The translations under genes and the position numbers were made by a program. Shown one piece after another: positions 7,995 to 16,134 of a stretch of 20,102 nt of DNA (positions are counted from its first letter, which is position 1; each line of letters opens with the position of its first letter). Source of the DNA: Candidatus Caenarcanales bacterium (GTDB lineage Bacteria > Cyanobacteriota > Vampirovibrionia > LMEP-6097); NCBI GenBank assembly GCA_022447685.1, contig JAKVAO010000051.1, positions 1-20,102 on the forward strand, given 5' to 3'. Under the pieces are notes generated by a model, which was not told where the DNA came from, did no database searches, and worked only from the letters and a program-made list of their open reading frames with translations.

Positions 7995-8537
7995 TTATAT
8001 AGTCAGAAGTTCTTTTTCTTTACTATTTGAAAGCTCGTCAATCTTTGCTATATATTTATCGGTAACTTTTTGAACTTCATTAGAGAAATTTCTAGACTCA
8101 TCTTCTGTCATTTCATCAGATTTCTTGGCATCGTTCAAAACATCTCTTCTGATATTTCTTATAGCAACCTTACCGTCTTCAATAATTTTCTTAGTTTGTT
8201 TAACTAACTCTTCTCTTCTATCTTTAGTTAGTTCAGGGATGGTGATAATGATTTTTTTACCGTCATTGCTAGGGTTAAGTCCCAAGTCACTTTCGATAAT
8301 TGCTTTTTCGATTTCAGCTAAAGCTGACATATCGAATGGATTAATAACCAAGGTTCTCCCTTTTGGTACAGAAATATTAGCAATACTTTTTAATGGGGTC
8401 TTAGATCCGTAATAATCGACATTTACTCGATCTAAAATTCCAGGATTTGCTCTTCCTGTTCTGATGGTCATAAGTTCTTTCTCAACGACCTCTACTGCTT
8501 TTTCCATGCGATTTTCGTAGTCTGACATATTAACCAT
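7995..8537 (-). CDS. frr: Ribosome recycling factor
   Basis: Cytosolic factor that, with EF-G, splits the ribosome after termination. Length 180 aa (family about 185). Seen: the conserved TIRTGRANPGILD near residues 25-37, YYGSKTPLKSIANISVPKGRTLVINPFD, SDLGLNPSNDGK, IPELTKDRREELVK, and RNIRRDVLNDAKK in the C-terminal helix, ending KEKELLTI. Two starts are possible: ATG at 8535-8537 (MVNMSDYEN) or ATG at 8526-8528 (MSDYEN). A promoter candidate whose -10 overlaps the first ATG favours the second and would give an almost leaderless message. By eye the sequence is closer to cyanobacterial-lineage Frr than to rickettsial Frr. The usual partner genes tsf and pyrH are not adjacent; here etfB follows. 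Confidence 0.97.
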   Translation of the reverse strand: MVNMSDYENRMEKAVEVVEKELMTIRTGRANPGILDRVNVDYYGSKTPLKSIANISVPKGRTLVINPFDMSALAEIEKAIIESDLGLNPSNDGKKIIITIPELTKDRREELVKQTKKIIEDGKVAIRNIRRDVLNDAKKSDEMTEDESRNFSNEVQKVTDKYIAKIDELSNSKEKELLTI

Positions 8538-8563
8538 AATACACCCGAAAATAAGATTTTCAA
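8536..8563 (-). promoter_or_regulatory. Candidate promoter for frr
   Basis: Read on the minus strand, TTGAAA (8558-8563) and TATTAT (8536-8541) are separated by 16 bp. The -10 overlaps the first possible frr ATG, and the predicted start of transcription falls at or next to the second ATG (8526-8528). If real, frr would be leaderless and start at MSDYEN. The 53 bp between frr and hppA must also hold the hppA promoter, for which I see no clear box. Confidence 0.4.
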
Positions 8564-8590
8564 TAAGAATTAATAAAATTAAACAAAAAA

Positions 8591-10729
8591 ATGAAACTTT
8601 TTTCTAGTATGATTTATTTAGATATGGCCCCTAATCAGATAATTTATACAAGTATTTTCGCTGGTTTTTTAGCAATTGTTTTTGGTCTTTTATATTCTTT
8701 CTGGATATTCCGCTTGGATACCGGGAGTGAGAAGATGCAATCCATCGCAAATGCGATTCAAGATGGTGCTAAAGCTTACTTAAAAAGACAATATATGACT
8801 ATTGCGCTGGTCGGTGTTATCCTCGCGCTGATCATATATTTCACTCTTGGTCTTAAGATTTGCCTAGGATTCTTAATTGGTGCGATTCTTTCTGGTGCCA
8901 CTGGTTTTATCGGTATGATAGTTTCAGTTAACTCGAATGTAAGAACTGCTCAAGCCGCAAACTATGGAATCAATAGAGCACTTGATGTTGCCTTTAGAGG
9001 TGGTGCGGTAACAGGTTTACTTGTTGTAGGTCTTGGTTTACTGGGTGTCACACTGTTTTTTTCTTTTCTTCTATATGCTTACCCTGATCAAATCGAAGAT
9101 AACGTAAAAGCTTTGATTGGTCTTGCTTTTGGATCAAGCTTAATTTCAGTATTCGCTAGACTAGGTGGTGGAATTTTCACTAAGGCAGCTGATGTTGGAG
9201 CTGACCTAGTTGGTAAAGTTGAAGCTGGAATTCCTGAGGATGATCCTAGAAATCCTGCGGTTATTGCTGATAACGTTGGTGATAACGTTGGTGATTGTGC
9301 AGGTATGGCTGCAGATTTGTTTGAAACATATGCTGTTACTGCTACTGCAGTTATGTTGCTTGGCTACCTTCTTTATCCTAAAGAAGTAGAAGCTGGTAAT
9401 TTATCTACGATTTTATATCCTTTAGCTATGGGAGCTACTGCAATTATTGCTTCTATTATTGGTAACTTCTTTGTTAAACTTGGTAGAACTAATAATGTAA
9501 TGGGCGCCCTTTACAAGGGATTAACCGTAAGTGGAATTGTTGCTGCTATTGGTTTCTATTTCGTAACAGATAAAGTTTTAGTTGATATGCCTTATGACAA
9601 TATCAAATACTATTACGCTGCACTGATTGGTCTAGCTTTAACAGGTTTATTTGTAATTATTACTGAGTATTACACTTCTACTGAGTTTTCTCCAGTTAAG
9701 AAGATTGCTACTGCTTCTAAATCTGGTCACGCAACTAATATTATTGCTGGTTTAGCTATTTCAATGGAATCGACTGCTGCTCCAGTTATTATTATTGTTG
9801 CTTCTATGGTTGGCGCTTATGCACTTGCTGGCATCTACGGTGTTGGTGTTGCTGCTATGAGTATGCTTTCTATGGCAGGTATCATTGTTGCTTTGGATTC
9901 TTATGGTCCTATTACTGATAACGCTGGTGGCATCGCTGAGATGGCTGGAATGGATTCTAAAGTAAGAGCTATTACTGATCCACTCGACGCCGTTGGTAAC
10001 ACTACTAAAGCTGTTACTAAAGGTTATGCAATTGGTTCAGCTGCACTAGCTTCTATTGTTTTATTTACTTGTTTCAAAGCTGATTTAATTCAGGCAATTG
10101 AGAAACACAATATTGATTTCAACACTAACTTTACTGCACCAAGCTTTGATATCTCTGATCCATATGTAATGTCAGGTTTATTTATTGGTGGAATGATTCC
10201 ATTCTTATTTAGTGCATTTGCTATGCAATCTGTAGGTAAAGTTGCTGGAGATGTTGTTAGTGAAGTTAGAAGACAGTTTAGTGAAATTCCAGGGATTATG
10301 AAGTTTGAAGCTAAGCCTGACTATGCTACATGTGTTGATATCGTAACTAAAGGTGCTATTAGAGAAATGGTAATCCCAGCTCTTCTTCCTGTTTTAATTC
10401 CTATATTTATTGCTTTTATCGGTTATTTCTACTTAAATTCTCTTGAAGCTATGTCTTCAGCAAGAATCATGGGGGGAATATTAGTTGGTAGTATCATTAC
10501 TGGTATCTTCCAAGCGATCTCCATGACATCTGGTGGTGGTGCATGGGATAATGCTAAGAAATATGTTGAAGATGGTCACTGTGGAGGTAAAGGTTCTGAA
10601 GCACACAAAGCTTCTGTAACCGGTGACACAGTTGGTGACCCTTACAAAGATACAGCGGGTCCAGCTATTAACCCAATGATAAAGATTTTAAATATTATTG
10701 CTCTTCTTCTAGTCTCTTTCTTGATTTAA
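8591..10729 (+). CDS. hppA: Membrane-bound proton-pumping pyrophosphatase, K+-independent type
   Basis: Integral membrane enzyme that couples hydrolysis of pyrophosphate to proton transport across the inner membrane. Length 712 aa, normal for the family, with many hydrophobic helices throughout. Substrate-binding residues are present: EDDPRNPAVIADN (216-228) followed by VGDNVGDCAGMAADLFE, then DNAGGIAEMA, and the C-terminal GGAWDNAKKYVEDG and KGSEAHKASVTGDTVGDPYKDTAGPA. The type-determining segment GNTTKAVTKG (469-478) has Lys473 and Thr476, which in this family marks K+-independent proton pumps; K+-dependent forms carry Ala there. The first ATG (8591) lacks a clear ribosome binding site. Internal ATGs at residues 7 and 12 are alternative starts, and M12 lies immediately before the first membrane helix. 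Divergent from frr with 53 bp between. Confidence 0.97.
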   Translation: MKLFSSMIYLDMAPNQIIYTSIFAGFLAIVFGLLYSFWIFRLDTGSEKMQSIANAIQDGAKAYLKRQYMTIALVGVILALIIYFTLGLKICLGFLIGAILSGATGFIGMIVSVNSNVRTAQAANYGINRALDVAFRGGAVTGLLVVGLGLLGVTLFFSFLLYAYPDQIEDNVKALIGLAFGSSLISVFARLGGGIFTKAADVGADLVGKVEAGIPEDDPRNPAVIADNVGDNVGDCAGMAADLFETYAVTATAVMLLGYLLYPKEVEAGNLSTILYPLAMGATAIIASIIGNFFVKLGRTNNVMGALYKGLTVSGIVAAIGFYFVTDKVLVDMPYDNIKYYYAALIGLALTGLFVIITEYYTSTEFSPVKKIATASKSGHATNIIAGLAISMESTAAPVIIIVASMVGAYALAGIYGVGVAAMSMLSMAGIIVALDSYGPITDNAGGIAEMAGMDSKVRAITDPLDAVGNTTKAVTKGYAIGSAALASIVLFTCFKADLIQAIEKHNIDFNTNFTAPSFDISDPYVMSGLFIGGMIPFLFSAFAMQSVGKVAGDVVSEVRRQFSEIPGIMKFEAKPDYATCVDIVTKGAIREMVIPALLPVLIPIFIAFIGYFYLNSLEAMSSARIMGGILVGSIITGIFQAISMTSGGGAWDNAKKYVEDGHCGGKGSEAHKASVTGDTVGDPYKDTAGPAINPMIKILNIIALLLVSFLI

Positions 10730-10740
10730 TTAAGGATTAG

Positions 10741-10917
10741 TTAGTAGTCGAATTTAATATTCTCTCTTTCGTCTTCTCTTTCAGTGTATTCGGAATCCAT
10801 TAGTCCATCTATACCATCGTGAAGACTCATACCTTCTACTAGATCACAGATATCCTCTTCATCTTCTAACTCATAGTACTCATCCATGAAGTTATTTAGA
10901 TATATACCTTCGCTCAT
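10741..10917 (-). CDS. Small acidic hypothetical protein (58 aa)
   Basis: A short gene of 58 codons, beginning MSEGIYLNNFMDEYYELEDE and ending ENIKFDY. It is strongly acidic, rich in Glu and Asp with several Tyr and Met, and has no membrane segment. AAGGAGA lies about 6 bp before the ATG, one of the best ribosome binding sites in the window, which is the main reason to accept the gene. It is convergent with hppA (11 bp between stops) and lies 100 bp downstream of nth in the same orientation. I do not recognise the family. Small acidic proteins of this kind can be anti-sigma-like, DNA-mimic or toxin-binding proteins, but nothing here selects among these. Confidence 0.65.
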   Translation of the reverse strand: MSEGIYLNNFMDEYYELEDEEDICDLVEGMSLHDGIDGLMDSEYTEREDERENIKFDY

Positions 10918-11017
10918 TGTTTGTCTCCTTGATTAAGAAATTGATCTTGATGAGACATTAATATACGTTTTATATTAAGTTTTGGTTATAAGTTAAGAAA
11001 GTTTTAGTGATTTTTTA

Positions 11018-11680
11018 TTATTTATTTTTCATGTAGTCACAATGCTTTGCAAGCAGGCATTCTGAGCATTGAGGTCTTCTTGCTATACATGTCTCCCTAC
11101 CATGAGAAATCAACCATAAGCTGAACATATCCCAATGTTTTTTGGGTACAATTAGGCTCAATTCTTTTTCAATATTTTCTGGATCTGAGCCAAAGCTTAA
11201 ACCAAGAAGATTAGTTATTCTTTTGACGTGAGTATCTACTACAACTCCAGCAGATTTTCCAAACCAATTACCTAGTACTACATTTGCTGTTTTTCTCCCT
11301 ACTCCAGCAAGGGCTGTCAATTCTTCAATTGTTTCAGGGATTTTTCCAGAGTGGTGACTCATAAGTCTTTGTGCCATAGCAATAAGATTTTTGGCTTTAT
11401 TTTTATAAAAACCACACGATTTAATCAATTCTTCAACATCACTAAGTTTTGCTAATGATAATTTTTTAGCTGTGGGATATTTTTTAAATAAGCCTGGTGT
11501 AACTATATTTACTCTATCGTCTGTGCACTGAGCTGATAACATTACTGCACAGAGTAGTTCAAACTCGTTTTTATGAGTTAAAAAGCATTTCACTTCGCCA
11601 TATTTTTTTTCTAAAATTTTGATGACTGCTTTAGTTTGTTTTTTTAGTTCATCTATATTTTTACTTATAAGTTTAGGCAT
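11018..11680 (-). CDS. nth: Endonuclease III (DNA glycosylase/AP lyase)
   Basis: Base-excision repair enzyme that removes oxidised pyrimidines and nicks the abasic site. Length 220 aa (family about 210-220). Seen: LSAQCTDDRVN (48-58), the helix-hairpin-helix LAGVGRKTANVVLG at 124-137 with catalytic K130, VVVDTHVKR with catalytic D149, and the [4Fe-4S] loop C198-x6-C205-x2-C208-x5-C214. All catalytic and cluster residues are present. It is the last gene of the pilus operon: its ATG overlaps the stop region of the response regulator gene by 8 bp. That coupling of a repair gene to a Tad locus is unusual and probably reflects genome compaction rather than function. Confidence 0.97.
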   Translation of the reverse strand: MPKLISKNIDELKKQTKAVIKILEKKYGEVKCFLTHKNEFELLCAVMLSAQCTDDRVNIVTPGLFKKYPTAKKLSLAKLSDVEELIKSCGFYKNKAKNLIAMAQRLMSHHSGKIPETIEELTALAGVGRKTANVVLGNWFGKSAGVVVDTHVKRITNLLGLSFGSDPENIEKELSLIVPKKHWDMFSLWLISHGRETCIARRPQCSECLLAKHCDYMKNK

Positions 11681-12479
11681 TAGTTTCTATTATATCTTTG
11701 AGTTTTATTTTTTTGAGTTCTCCTGTTTGAATTTTAGAAATGACTGGATCTAATATTTCTTCGTTTAGTTTTATGATGGAATAGAGTTCTGGAATTTTCG
11801 GATCAACTGAGTTTAAACCAATAACAATATTTTTAATCTCTTCAAGTAATTCTTGTCTGGATAAGGAATCATCAAGTTCATATTTTTCCTTAACTCTATA
11901 AAGTGCATTGTTAACTTGTTTTCTGGTTGATGAAAGTTCTTCTGCTATTTGAGCAGTGCTTTTACCAAGTATTAGAGAACTTACTACGACAAATTCATTT
12001 ATGGTCATTTTACCTATATTTTTTAATCTCTCGGTATTTTGATCATTGCTGTTAATGACAATATTTGTGCTCCCCTTAATTACCTGATTTACTATATAAC
12101 TTGCTTCTTCTTTGGATATTGAGAATTTAGCACCGAGTATAACTGCTTCAATTCCAAGTTTTTTTGCTGCAAGAATAATACTTTTCTCATATGATGCTGT
12201 AAATAAAATAATTTTTGTTTCTTTTTTGTGAGCTTTAATCCAAGTTGCTAGTTCAAGACCACTATTTTTTAAACCTTGATTATCAAGAGATATTTCGCCC
12301 AAGTAACAATCTAACCAAATTAAGTCTGGTTTAAATTTTAAGAAAGCTGCTTCAGCTTCAAAACTATTTTTGCAGAAGGATTTTACTTCTGCATGTTCTT
12401 TGAGTACTGAGTTGATATAGTCCCAGCTTACGATTTGATCCTCTACCACTATTGTTGTGATTTTCTTTTCTTTATTCAT
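11673..12479 (-). CDS. Response regulator, receiver plus LuxR-type HTH
   Basis: Two-domain response regulator of 268 aa. The receiver domain (about 7-135) has the acidic pair E13-D14 (VVEDQ), the phospho-acceptor D57 in LIWLDCYLG, and T94 in ILFTAS. The conserved lysine of the last active-site loop is not at its usual place (ILGAKFS; K118 may be displaced), so phosphorylation chemistry could be altered. A LuxR/GerE-like helix-turn-helix is visible at about 157-215 (MTINEFVVVSSLILGKSTAQ, then IAEELSSTRKQVNNALYRVKEKY). The C-terminal 50 residues go beyond the usual HTH domain and are unassigned. No histidine kinase lies nearby. The position inside the pilus operon, overlapping both neighbours by 8 bp, suggests that it controls pilus genes, but this is inference. 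Confidence 0.85.
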   Translation of the reverse strand: MNKEKKITTIVVEDQIVSWDYINSVLKEHAEVKSFCKNSFEAEAAFLKFKPDLIWLDCYLGEISLDNQGLKNSGLELATWIKAHKKETKIILFTASYEKSIILAAKKLGIEAVILGAKFSISKEEASYIVNQVIKGSTNIVINSNDQNTERLKNIGKMTINEFVVVSSLILGKSTAQIAEELSSTRKQVNNALYRVKEKYELDDSLSRQELLEEIKNIVIGLNSVDPKIPELYSIIKLNEEILDPVISKIQTGELKKIKLKDIIETNA

Positions 12480-12777
12480 AATAAATCCTTACTTGTTTAG
12501 TAATCTCTTCACCTAAAAGGCTTTCATAAGAAAATATTATTTCTTTTTTCTTGTAGTAAGCTTCACTTATATCTTTGGATGATTTTATTTCCACTTTATT
12601 AGAGAATGCCATTTCACTGTTTATTCTATTTAGATTTTCAGGATTTCTTTCCATATAGTTAATTATTAATTTTTCTAACCCTAGAGAGTAGTTCCTATCT
12701 ATGATAGGAAGCAAGATTAGTCTGAAAAATAGGACTGTAGTTGATAGAAATAAAGCTGTGCTAACAAATATTTGCAT
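12472..12777 (-). CDS. Small membrane-anchored protein in the Tad operon, unrecognised
   Basis: 101 aa with one hydrophobic N-terminal segment (residues about 2-25, FVSTALFLSTTVLFFRLILL) followed by a polar, charged C-terminal part of about 75 residues, ending VRIYYE. This layout, a short N-terminal membrane anchor and an exported-looking domain, resembles minor pseudopilins such as TadE/TadF in position and shape. However, I see no prepilin cleavage motif and no clear sequence match. It starts 2 bp after the stop of the 57-aa gene and overlaps the response regulator gene by 8 bp, so it is very likely translated as part of the operon. Function unknown. Confidence 0.65.
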   Translation of the reverse strand: MQIFVSTALFLSTTVLFFRLILLPIIDRNYSLGLEKLIINYMERNPENLNRINSEMAFSNKVEIKSSKDISEAYYKKKEIIFSYESLLGEEITKQVRIYYE

Positions 12778-12779
12778 GA

Positions 12780-12953
12780 TTATGAAAGATTTTCCTCTTT
12801 TATATTTTTTCTGAATTTATTTTTTTGGATATGCTTTTCATTATCTATAATTTTTAATGAGTAAGTTAGTTCCTGTTTATAGCTATTAAAAATTAGACTG
12901 AAAATGAATGAAAATACTATAAGTAAGTATGAAAAACTAATTAAACTTTTCAT
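12780..12953 (-). CDS. Small single-pass membrane protein (57 aa) in the Tad operon
   Basis: A short gene starting MKSLISFSYLLIVFSFIFSL, with a hydrophobic segment at residues about 4-22 and a basic, polar tail ending IKEENLS. GAGG lies about 8 bp before the ATG. It begins 13 bp after the end of the secretin gene and stops 2 bp before the 101-aa gene, filling the only gap in the operon, which supports it as real. It could be a minor pilin or an assembly accessory; no family is recognised. Confidence 0.6.
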   Translation of the reverse strand: MKSLISFSYLLIVFSFIFSLIFNSYKQELTYSLKIIDNEKHIQKNKFRKNIKEENLS

Positions 12954-12966
12954 TTGTTTATCCTCT

Positions 12967-14589
12967 TTATTTATTCTTTTCTTTTAAACTAATTTTGTAA
13001 TCTTTAGGATTAAAGTCGTCCAAATTAGTTTCTTTATCAAAATCTTCAAGAGATGCTTTTACTGATATGAAAAGAATGTTTTTACTTTTACTTTTCTGGT
13101 GTGACTTTCCCAGGAAAGGTATTATTCTTGCAAGCGGAGATTTGGCTTCTGTAAATTCATTAGATTCTGTAAGAAAGCTCGATAAAATTATTTCCTGATT
13201 ATTATTGAGTATGGCTCCATTATTAGTAAACTGTTCATTGAAAACAGGTATCTGAAAACCTTCTATAGAACTGTTACTTGTTTCTGCTGTAGTTAATCTA
13301 CTTGCAAGCTGGACATCAATTAGATTATTTTTCAACTCTGAGACTTTAAGCTCGCCATGGAAACCAATTGGGATATATTCAATTCCTATGGTATTTCCAC
13401 CAACATTAGAATTGATTTTTGGAATTGGAAATCTTGTTCCTTTTCCAAGACTTACAGTTTCACCTGAATGCGTGGTTAGTGTAAATTCATTCTTTAAATT
13501 TAAAACACCATTTTCAATTAAATTATTAATCAAAATATTTAAAACTGTGTCATCAATAAGCCTAATACTGCCACTTGCTAGGTTTCCTCCCATAACTTCT
13601 AAACCTAACTTCACTAATCCCTCTGTTGAAAATAAACTAGATTTTTTATTACTTATAAAATTTGAACTAATACTAGTATTGGGAGGACTTAATACCGGGG
13701 ATCCAAGACCTCCTTTGATATCATTGCTTTTAGTCGTTAGTATTAAACTATTGAGGAATTGATCAAGATACCTTTGACTCAGTTCTAGAAAGCGCACTTG
13801 GACCTTGAATCTTTTGGCTTCCTTGATTTTCAGGAATGAGATTACTTTTTCAGATTCTGAGGATAGTATTAGATCTCTATAGATACTTTGGATTTCACTT
13901 AGGTGATTTGAATTTTCATAGTAACTGATAAAACTTTCTTGCTGATTATTATTAAAGTTCTGCTGATGGTTTTGTTCTTCTTTCAAACTTCCTCCTGGAT
14001 TTGCATATATCTTTATACCCTTGTCACCAAGAGCTTTGGATGCATAACTTAAAGCAAGTACAGCATCTTTAGCATTATTGACATAGCCTTTTAAAAAAAT
14101 TGAATTTGTTTGCTGCTCAGATGAATTTATTGTTTCTACTCTAGGAATGACTTTTATACTGTTTTGCTGCTCTTGTTCGTGAATTCCAAAATGTTTATTT
14201 AGTTCATCTTCAAGCACCTGATAGTTTGGTATTACATTGATATTTAGGCTGATTATTTGATTCTTGCTAGAAAAGTTTACAACTGTTGAGCCAATATTGA
14301 GGGCTTTAATTTTAAACATTTTAAAACCATTAGCATCAGCAGCTTGCTGTTCAATATTAATAATATTGCTGCTATTCCCTTCAAGGTAAAATATTTCAGA
14401 AATGTAATTGTTGAATTTTAATAGTTCAATCTCTCCTATATAGAGAGTTTTATTAATAGACTTACTCTCAATTGTTTCTAATTCTAATTGCTTTTTAGCG
14501 TAAGCATAAGTTCCTAAAAAACTATTAGAGAAGATTAATAAGCTACAAATTAATAAATATCTCAATATTTGCTTAAATGAATTAGTCAT
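12967..14589 (-). CDS. cpaC: Tad/Flp pilus outer-membrane secretin (CpaC/RcpA)
   Basis: Secretin expected to form the outer-membrane channel of the Tad pilus. 540 aa with a signal peptide (hydrophobic 9-28, cut near YAYA-KK at 31). An N-terminal pilus-type domain lies at about 36-118 (LYIGEIELLKFNN, IKALNIGSTVVNF), a BON-like domain at 122-197 (LKGYVNNAKDAVLALSYASK), and the secretin core at about 250-515. The core shows THSGETVSLGKGTRFPIPK (373-391), GIEYIPIGFHGELKV (402-416), NQEIILSSFLTES and the closing SPLARIIPFLG then NILFISVKA. A Gln/Asn-rich insert is found at 204-217. It begins 1 bp after the tadC stop. In most Tad loci this gene sits next to cpaB; here it comes after tadC. The family is secure from the core and order of domains. 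Confidence 0.9.
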   Translation of the reverse strand: MTNSFKQILRYLLICSLLIFSNSFLGTYAYAKKQLELETIESKSINKTLYIGEIELLKFNNYISEIFYLEGNSSNIINIEQQAADANGFKMFKIKALNIGSTVVNFSSKNQIISLNINVIPNYQVLEDELNKHFGIHEQEQQNSIKVIPRVETINSSEQQTNSIFLKGYVNNAKDAVLALSYASKALGDKGIKIYANPGGSLKEEQNHQQNFNNNQQESFISYYENSNHLSEIQSIYRDLILSSESEKVISFLKIKEAKRFKVQVRFLELSQRYLDQFLNSLILTTKSNDIKGGLGSPVLSPPNTSISSNFISNKKSSLFSTEGLVKLGLEVMGGNLASGSIRLIDDTVLNILINNLIENGVLNLKNEFTLTTHSGETVSLGKGTRFPIPKINSNVGGNTIGIEYIPIGFHGELKVSELKNNLIDVQLASRLTTAETSNSSIEGFQIPVFNEQFTNNGAILNNNQEIILSSFLTESNEFTEAKSPLARIIPFLGKSHQKSKSKNILFISVKASLEDFDKETNLDDFNPKDYKISLKEKNK

Positions 14590-14590
14590 T

Positions 14591-15292
14591 TTAAATAAGT
14601 CCTCTTTTTAGCGTGAATAGAATTGATGAAAATAAAGGATACACAGCAATAATAAGTAAGCAAACGCTTGGTACTAATAAATAGAGCTGTAAATTTTCGA
14701 CTAGGTCATTTTGCTCTGTTTCAATATCATTATTGATTTTAGATTTTGTGTTTTGAATTAAGTCTTTGCTGTATTGATTGAAATTAGAAGTTCTAAGTGC
14801 ATTGATGATGTTGTGCAAATCATTTTGATACTTTAATTTGTGAAACAATGTTTTCGAAACTTTGGAGTTGAAATTTGTATCTAGGTGATGAATTAAGTTG
14901 TCTAAAAAAAGTGTTTCACTCTTATTAGTATTAGTTCTAATAATTTTCAATGCTTTTAATAATGGGATTTGATTTTTGATACAGAGAAGATTTAGTTTTA
15001 TTAAAAGAAAGTAGGTAAATTTGTTTATGGAATTGAGATGCTGTTTAATTTTATTTTGATGAATGAAGATGTTAATAATAAATGATATTAGTGAGATGCT
15101 TATGAATTTTGAATTGCTGGCAGTTACGCTCAGATAAAGTGTTAGAACTAAAATATATAAATTTATATGGATACAGGTTTTTAAAAGTTTTGAATCTATA
15201 TTTAGATACTGCAAGTCTTCTAGTAATTCCTTATAGAATATATCTTGGTAAATACTATATGCTTTATTGAAACTAGTTTTGAAGAAGTTCAT
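14591..15292 (-). CDS. tadC: Tad pilus inner-membrane platform protein, TadC-like
   Basis: 233-aa membrane protein with hydrophobic segments at about 41-57, 63-78 and 202-227 around a helical cytosolic part (about 95-195) that fits a type II secretion F (T2SSF) domain: LNLLCIKNQIPLLKALKIIRT, then a long helical stretch, then the C-terminal pair of membrane segments. It is shorter than usual TadC (about 290-320 aa), and sequence identity to known proteins is weak by eye. The assignment rests on fold layout and position: directly after tadB with an ATGA overlap and directly before the secretin gene. Expected to pair with TadB as the inner-membrane platform driven by CpaF. Confidence 0.78.
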   Translation of the reverse strand: MNFFKTSFNKAYSIYQDIFYKELLEDLQYLNIDSKLLKTCIHINLYILVLTLYLSVTASNSKFISISLISFIINIFIHQNKIKQHLNSINKFTYFLLIKLNLLCIKNQIPLLKALKIIRTNTNKSETLFLDNLIHHLDTNFNSKVSKTLFHKLKYQNDLHNIINALRTSNFNQYSKDLIQNTKSKINNDIETEQNDLVENLQLYLLVPSVCLLIIAVYPLFSSILFTLKRGLI

Positions 15293-16134
15293 ATCAACTC
15301 TGATTCCTTTTTGAAAAGTAAGAATATTGCAAGTAAATAAATAAACCAGAATAGTATAAAGCTGATGCCAAGATCAAAATCTTTTTGAATACTGTTAATC
15401 CAGGAATTATTCTTTAGTAAATTGGGTATGAAGAAGAAAATAATGAATAGATATAAGAGCAGCATGAAGTCTAGGCTTAGCTGAACAAGTTTATAGCTAT
15501 TACTTAGTTTTTTAAGGCTATTTTGTTTTTGTAGAAAATATTTATTGAATTCTTCAAAAACAGTCCCTTGCTCAGATGAATACTGTATCTCTAGATCAAG
15601 TATAGAGCTAGATTTAATTAATTGTTGTATCTTGTATTTTTTTGCAAGACTTTTAAAGAAGTTTGCAATATCGTTAATAATTGAACTTTGGGTTGTTGCT
15701 AAAAATAGATTAATATCGTTGCTTATTATTGAAGCATTATTGTGTTGAAAACTTTCTCTTATAGCTACCTCTAAACAGCTATTCTGTGAAAGGTAGTCTT
15801 GGATTGATATACAGAGTTGATTAATCTCTGATTGTACTTTGAGCTTATAGGAGTTTTGTTCTTTACAGAAATATCTAAAGATAAAACCTAAAATTAACAT
15901 GACTATAAAAATCTTTTTATGTAATGGATTACTTACTATTACTGAGGATAATCTTATGATGAGTAGAAAAGATAATGAATAAATAATGATAAGTTTACTG
16001 TTAATTAAATGCTTTAATTCAAGTTTAGGGAATGATTTTACCTTTAGCTTTTGTGCAAAATTTAAATATTTATCTTGGAAAAGTAAATAAGAACTTAATA
16101 GCAAAATCAAAAAAATAAGAATAACTAGAATCAA
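15289..16134 (-). CDS. tadB: Tad pilus inner-membrane platform protein, TadB-like
   Basis: 281-aa membrane protein with an N-terminal hydrophobic segment (1-19), further ones at about 47-65 and 73-89, and a C-terminal pair at about 220-240 and 253-274. Between them (about 103-215) is a helical region with LCISIQDYLSQNSCLEVAIRES, which resembles the start of a T2SSF domain, followed by GTVFEEFNKYFLQKQ. Somewhat shorter than typical TadB. The start overlaps the cpaF stop by 4 bp (ATGA) and the end overlaps tadC by 4 bp. Its place right after the ATPase gene is the usual one for tadB. Very rich in Ile, Leu, Ser and Asn, as expected for the base composition. Confidence 0.82.
   Translation of the reverse strand: MILVILIFLILLLSSYLLFQDKYLNFAQKLKVKSFPKLELKHLINSKLIIIYSLSFLLIIRLSSVIVSNPLHKKIFIVMLILGFIFRYFCKEQNSYKLKVQSEINQLCISIQDYLSQNSCLEVAIRESFQHNNASIISNDINLFLATTQSSIINDIANFFKSLAKKYKIQQLIKSSSILDLEIQYSSEQGTVFEEFNKYFLQKQNSLKKLSNSYKLVQLSLDFMLLLYLFIIFFFIPNLLKNNSWINSIQKDFDLGISFILFWFIYLLAIFLLFKKESELI

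Noticed and set aside
8125..8412. Open frame on the plus strand inside frr
   Set aside because: It is antisense to a conserved gene; its hydrophobic look comes from reading the frr codons in reverse.
10918..11017. Terminator after nth or promoter of the 58-aa gene
   Set aside because: The stretch is AT-rich with TATA-like runs, but no stable hairpin with a T-run and no well-spaced -35/-10 pair stood out.
13388..13762. 124-codon open frame antisense to the secretin gene
   Set aside because: The secretin frame is clearly the coding one, and the antisense frame has no ribosome binding site or recognisable domain.
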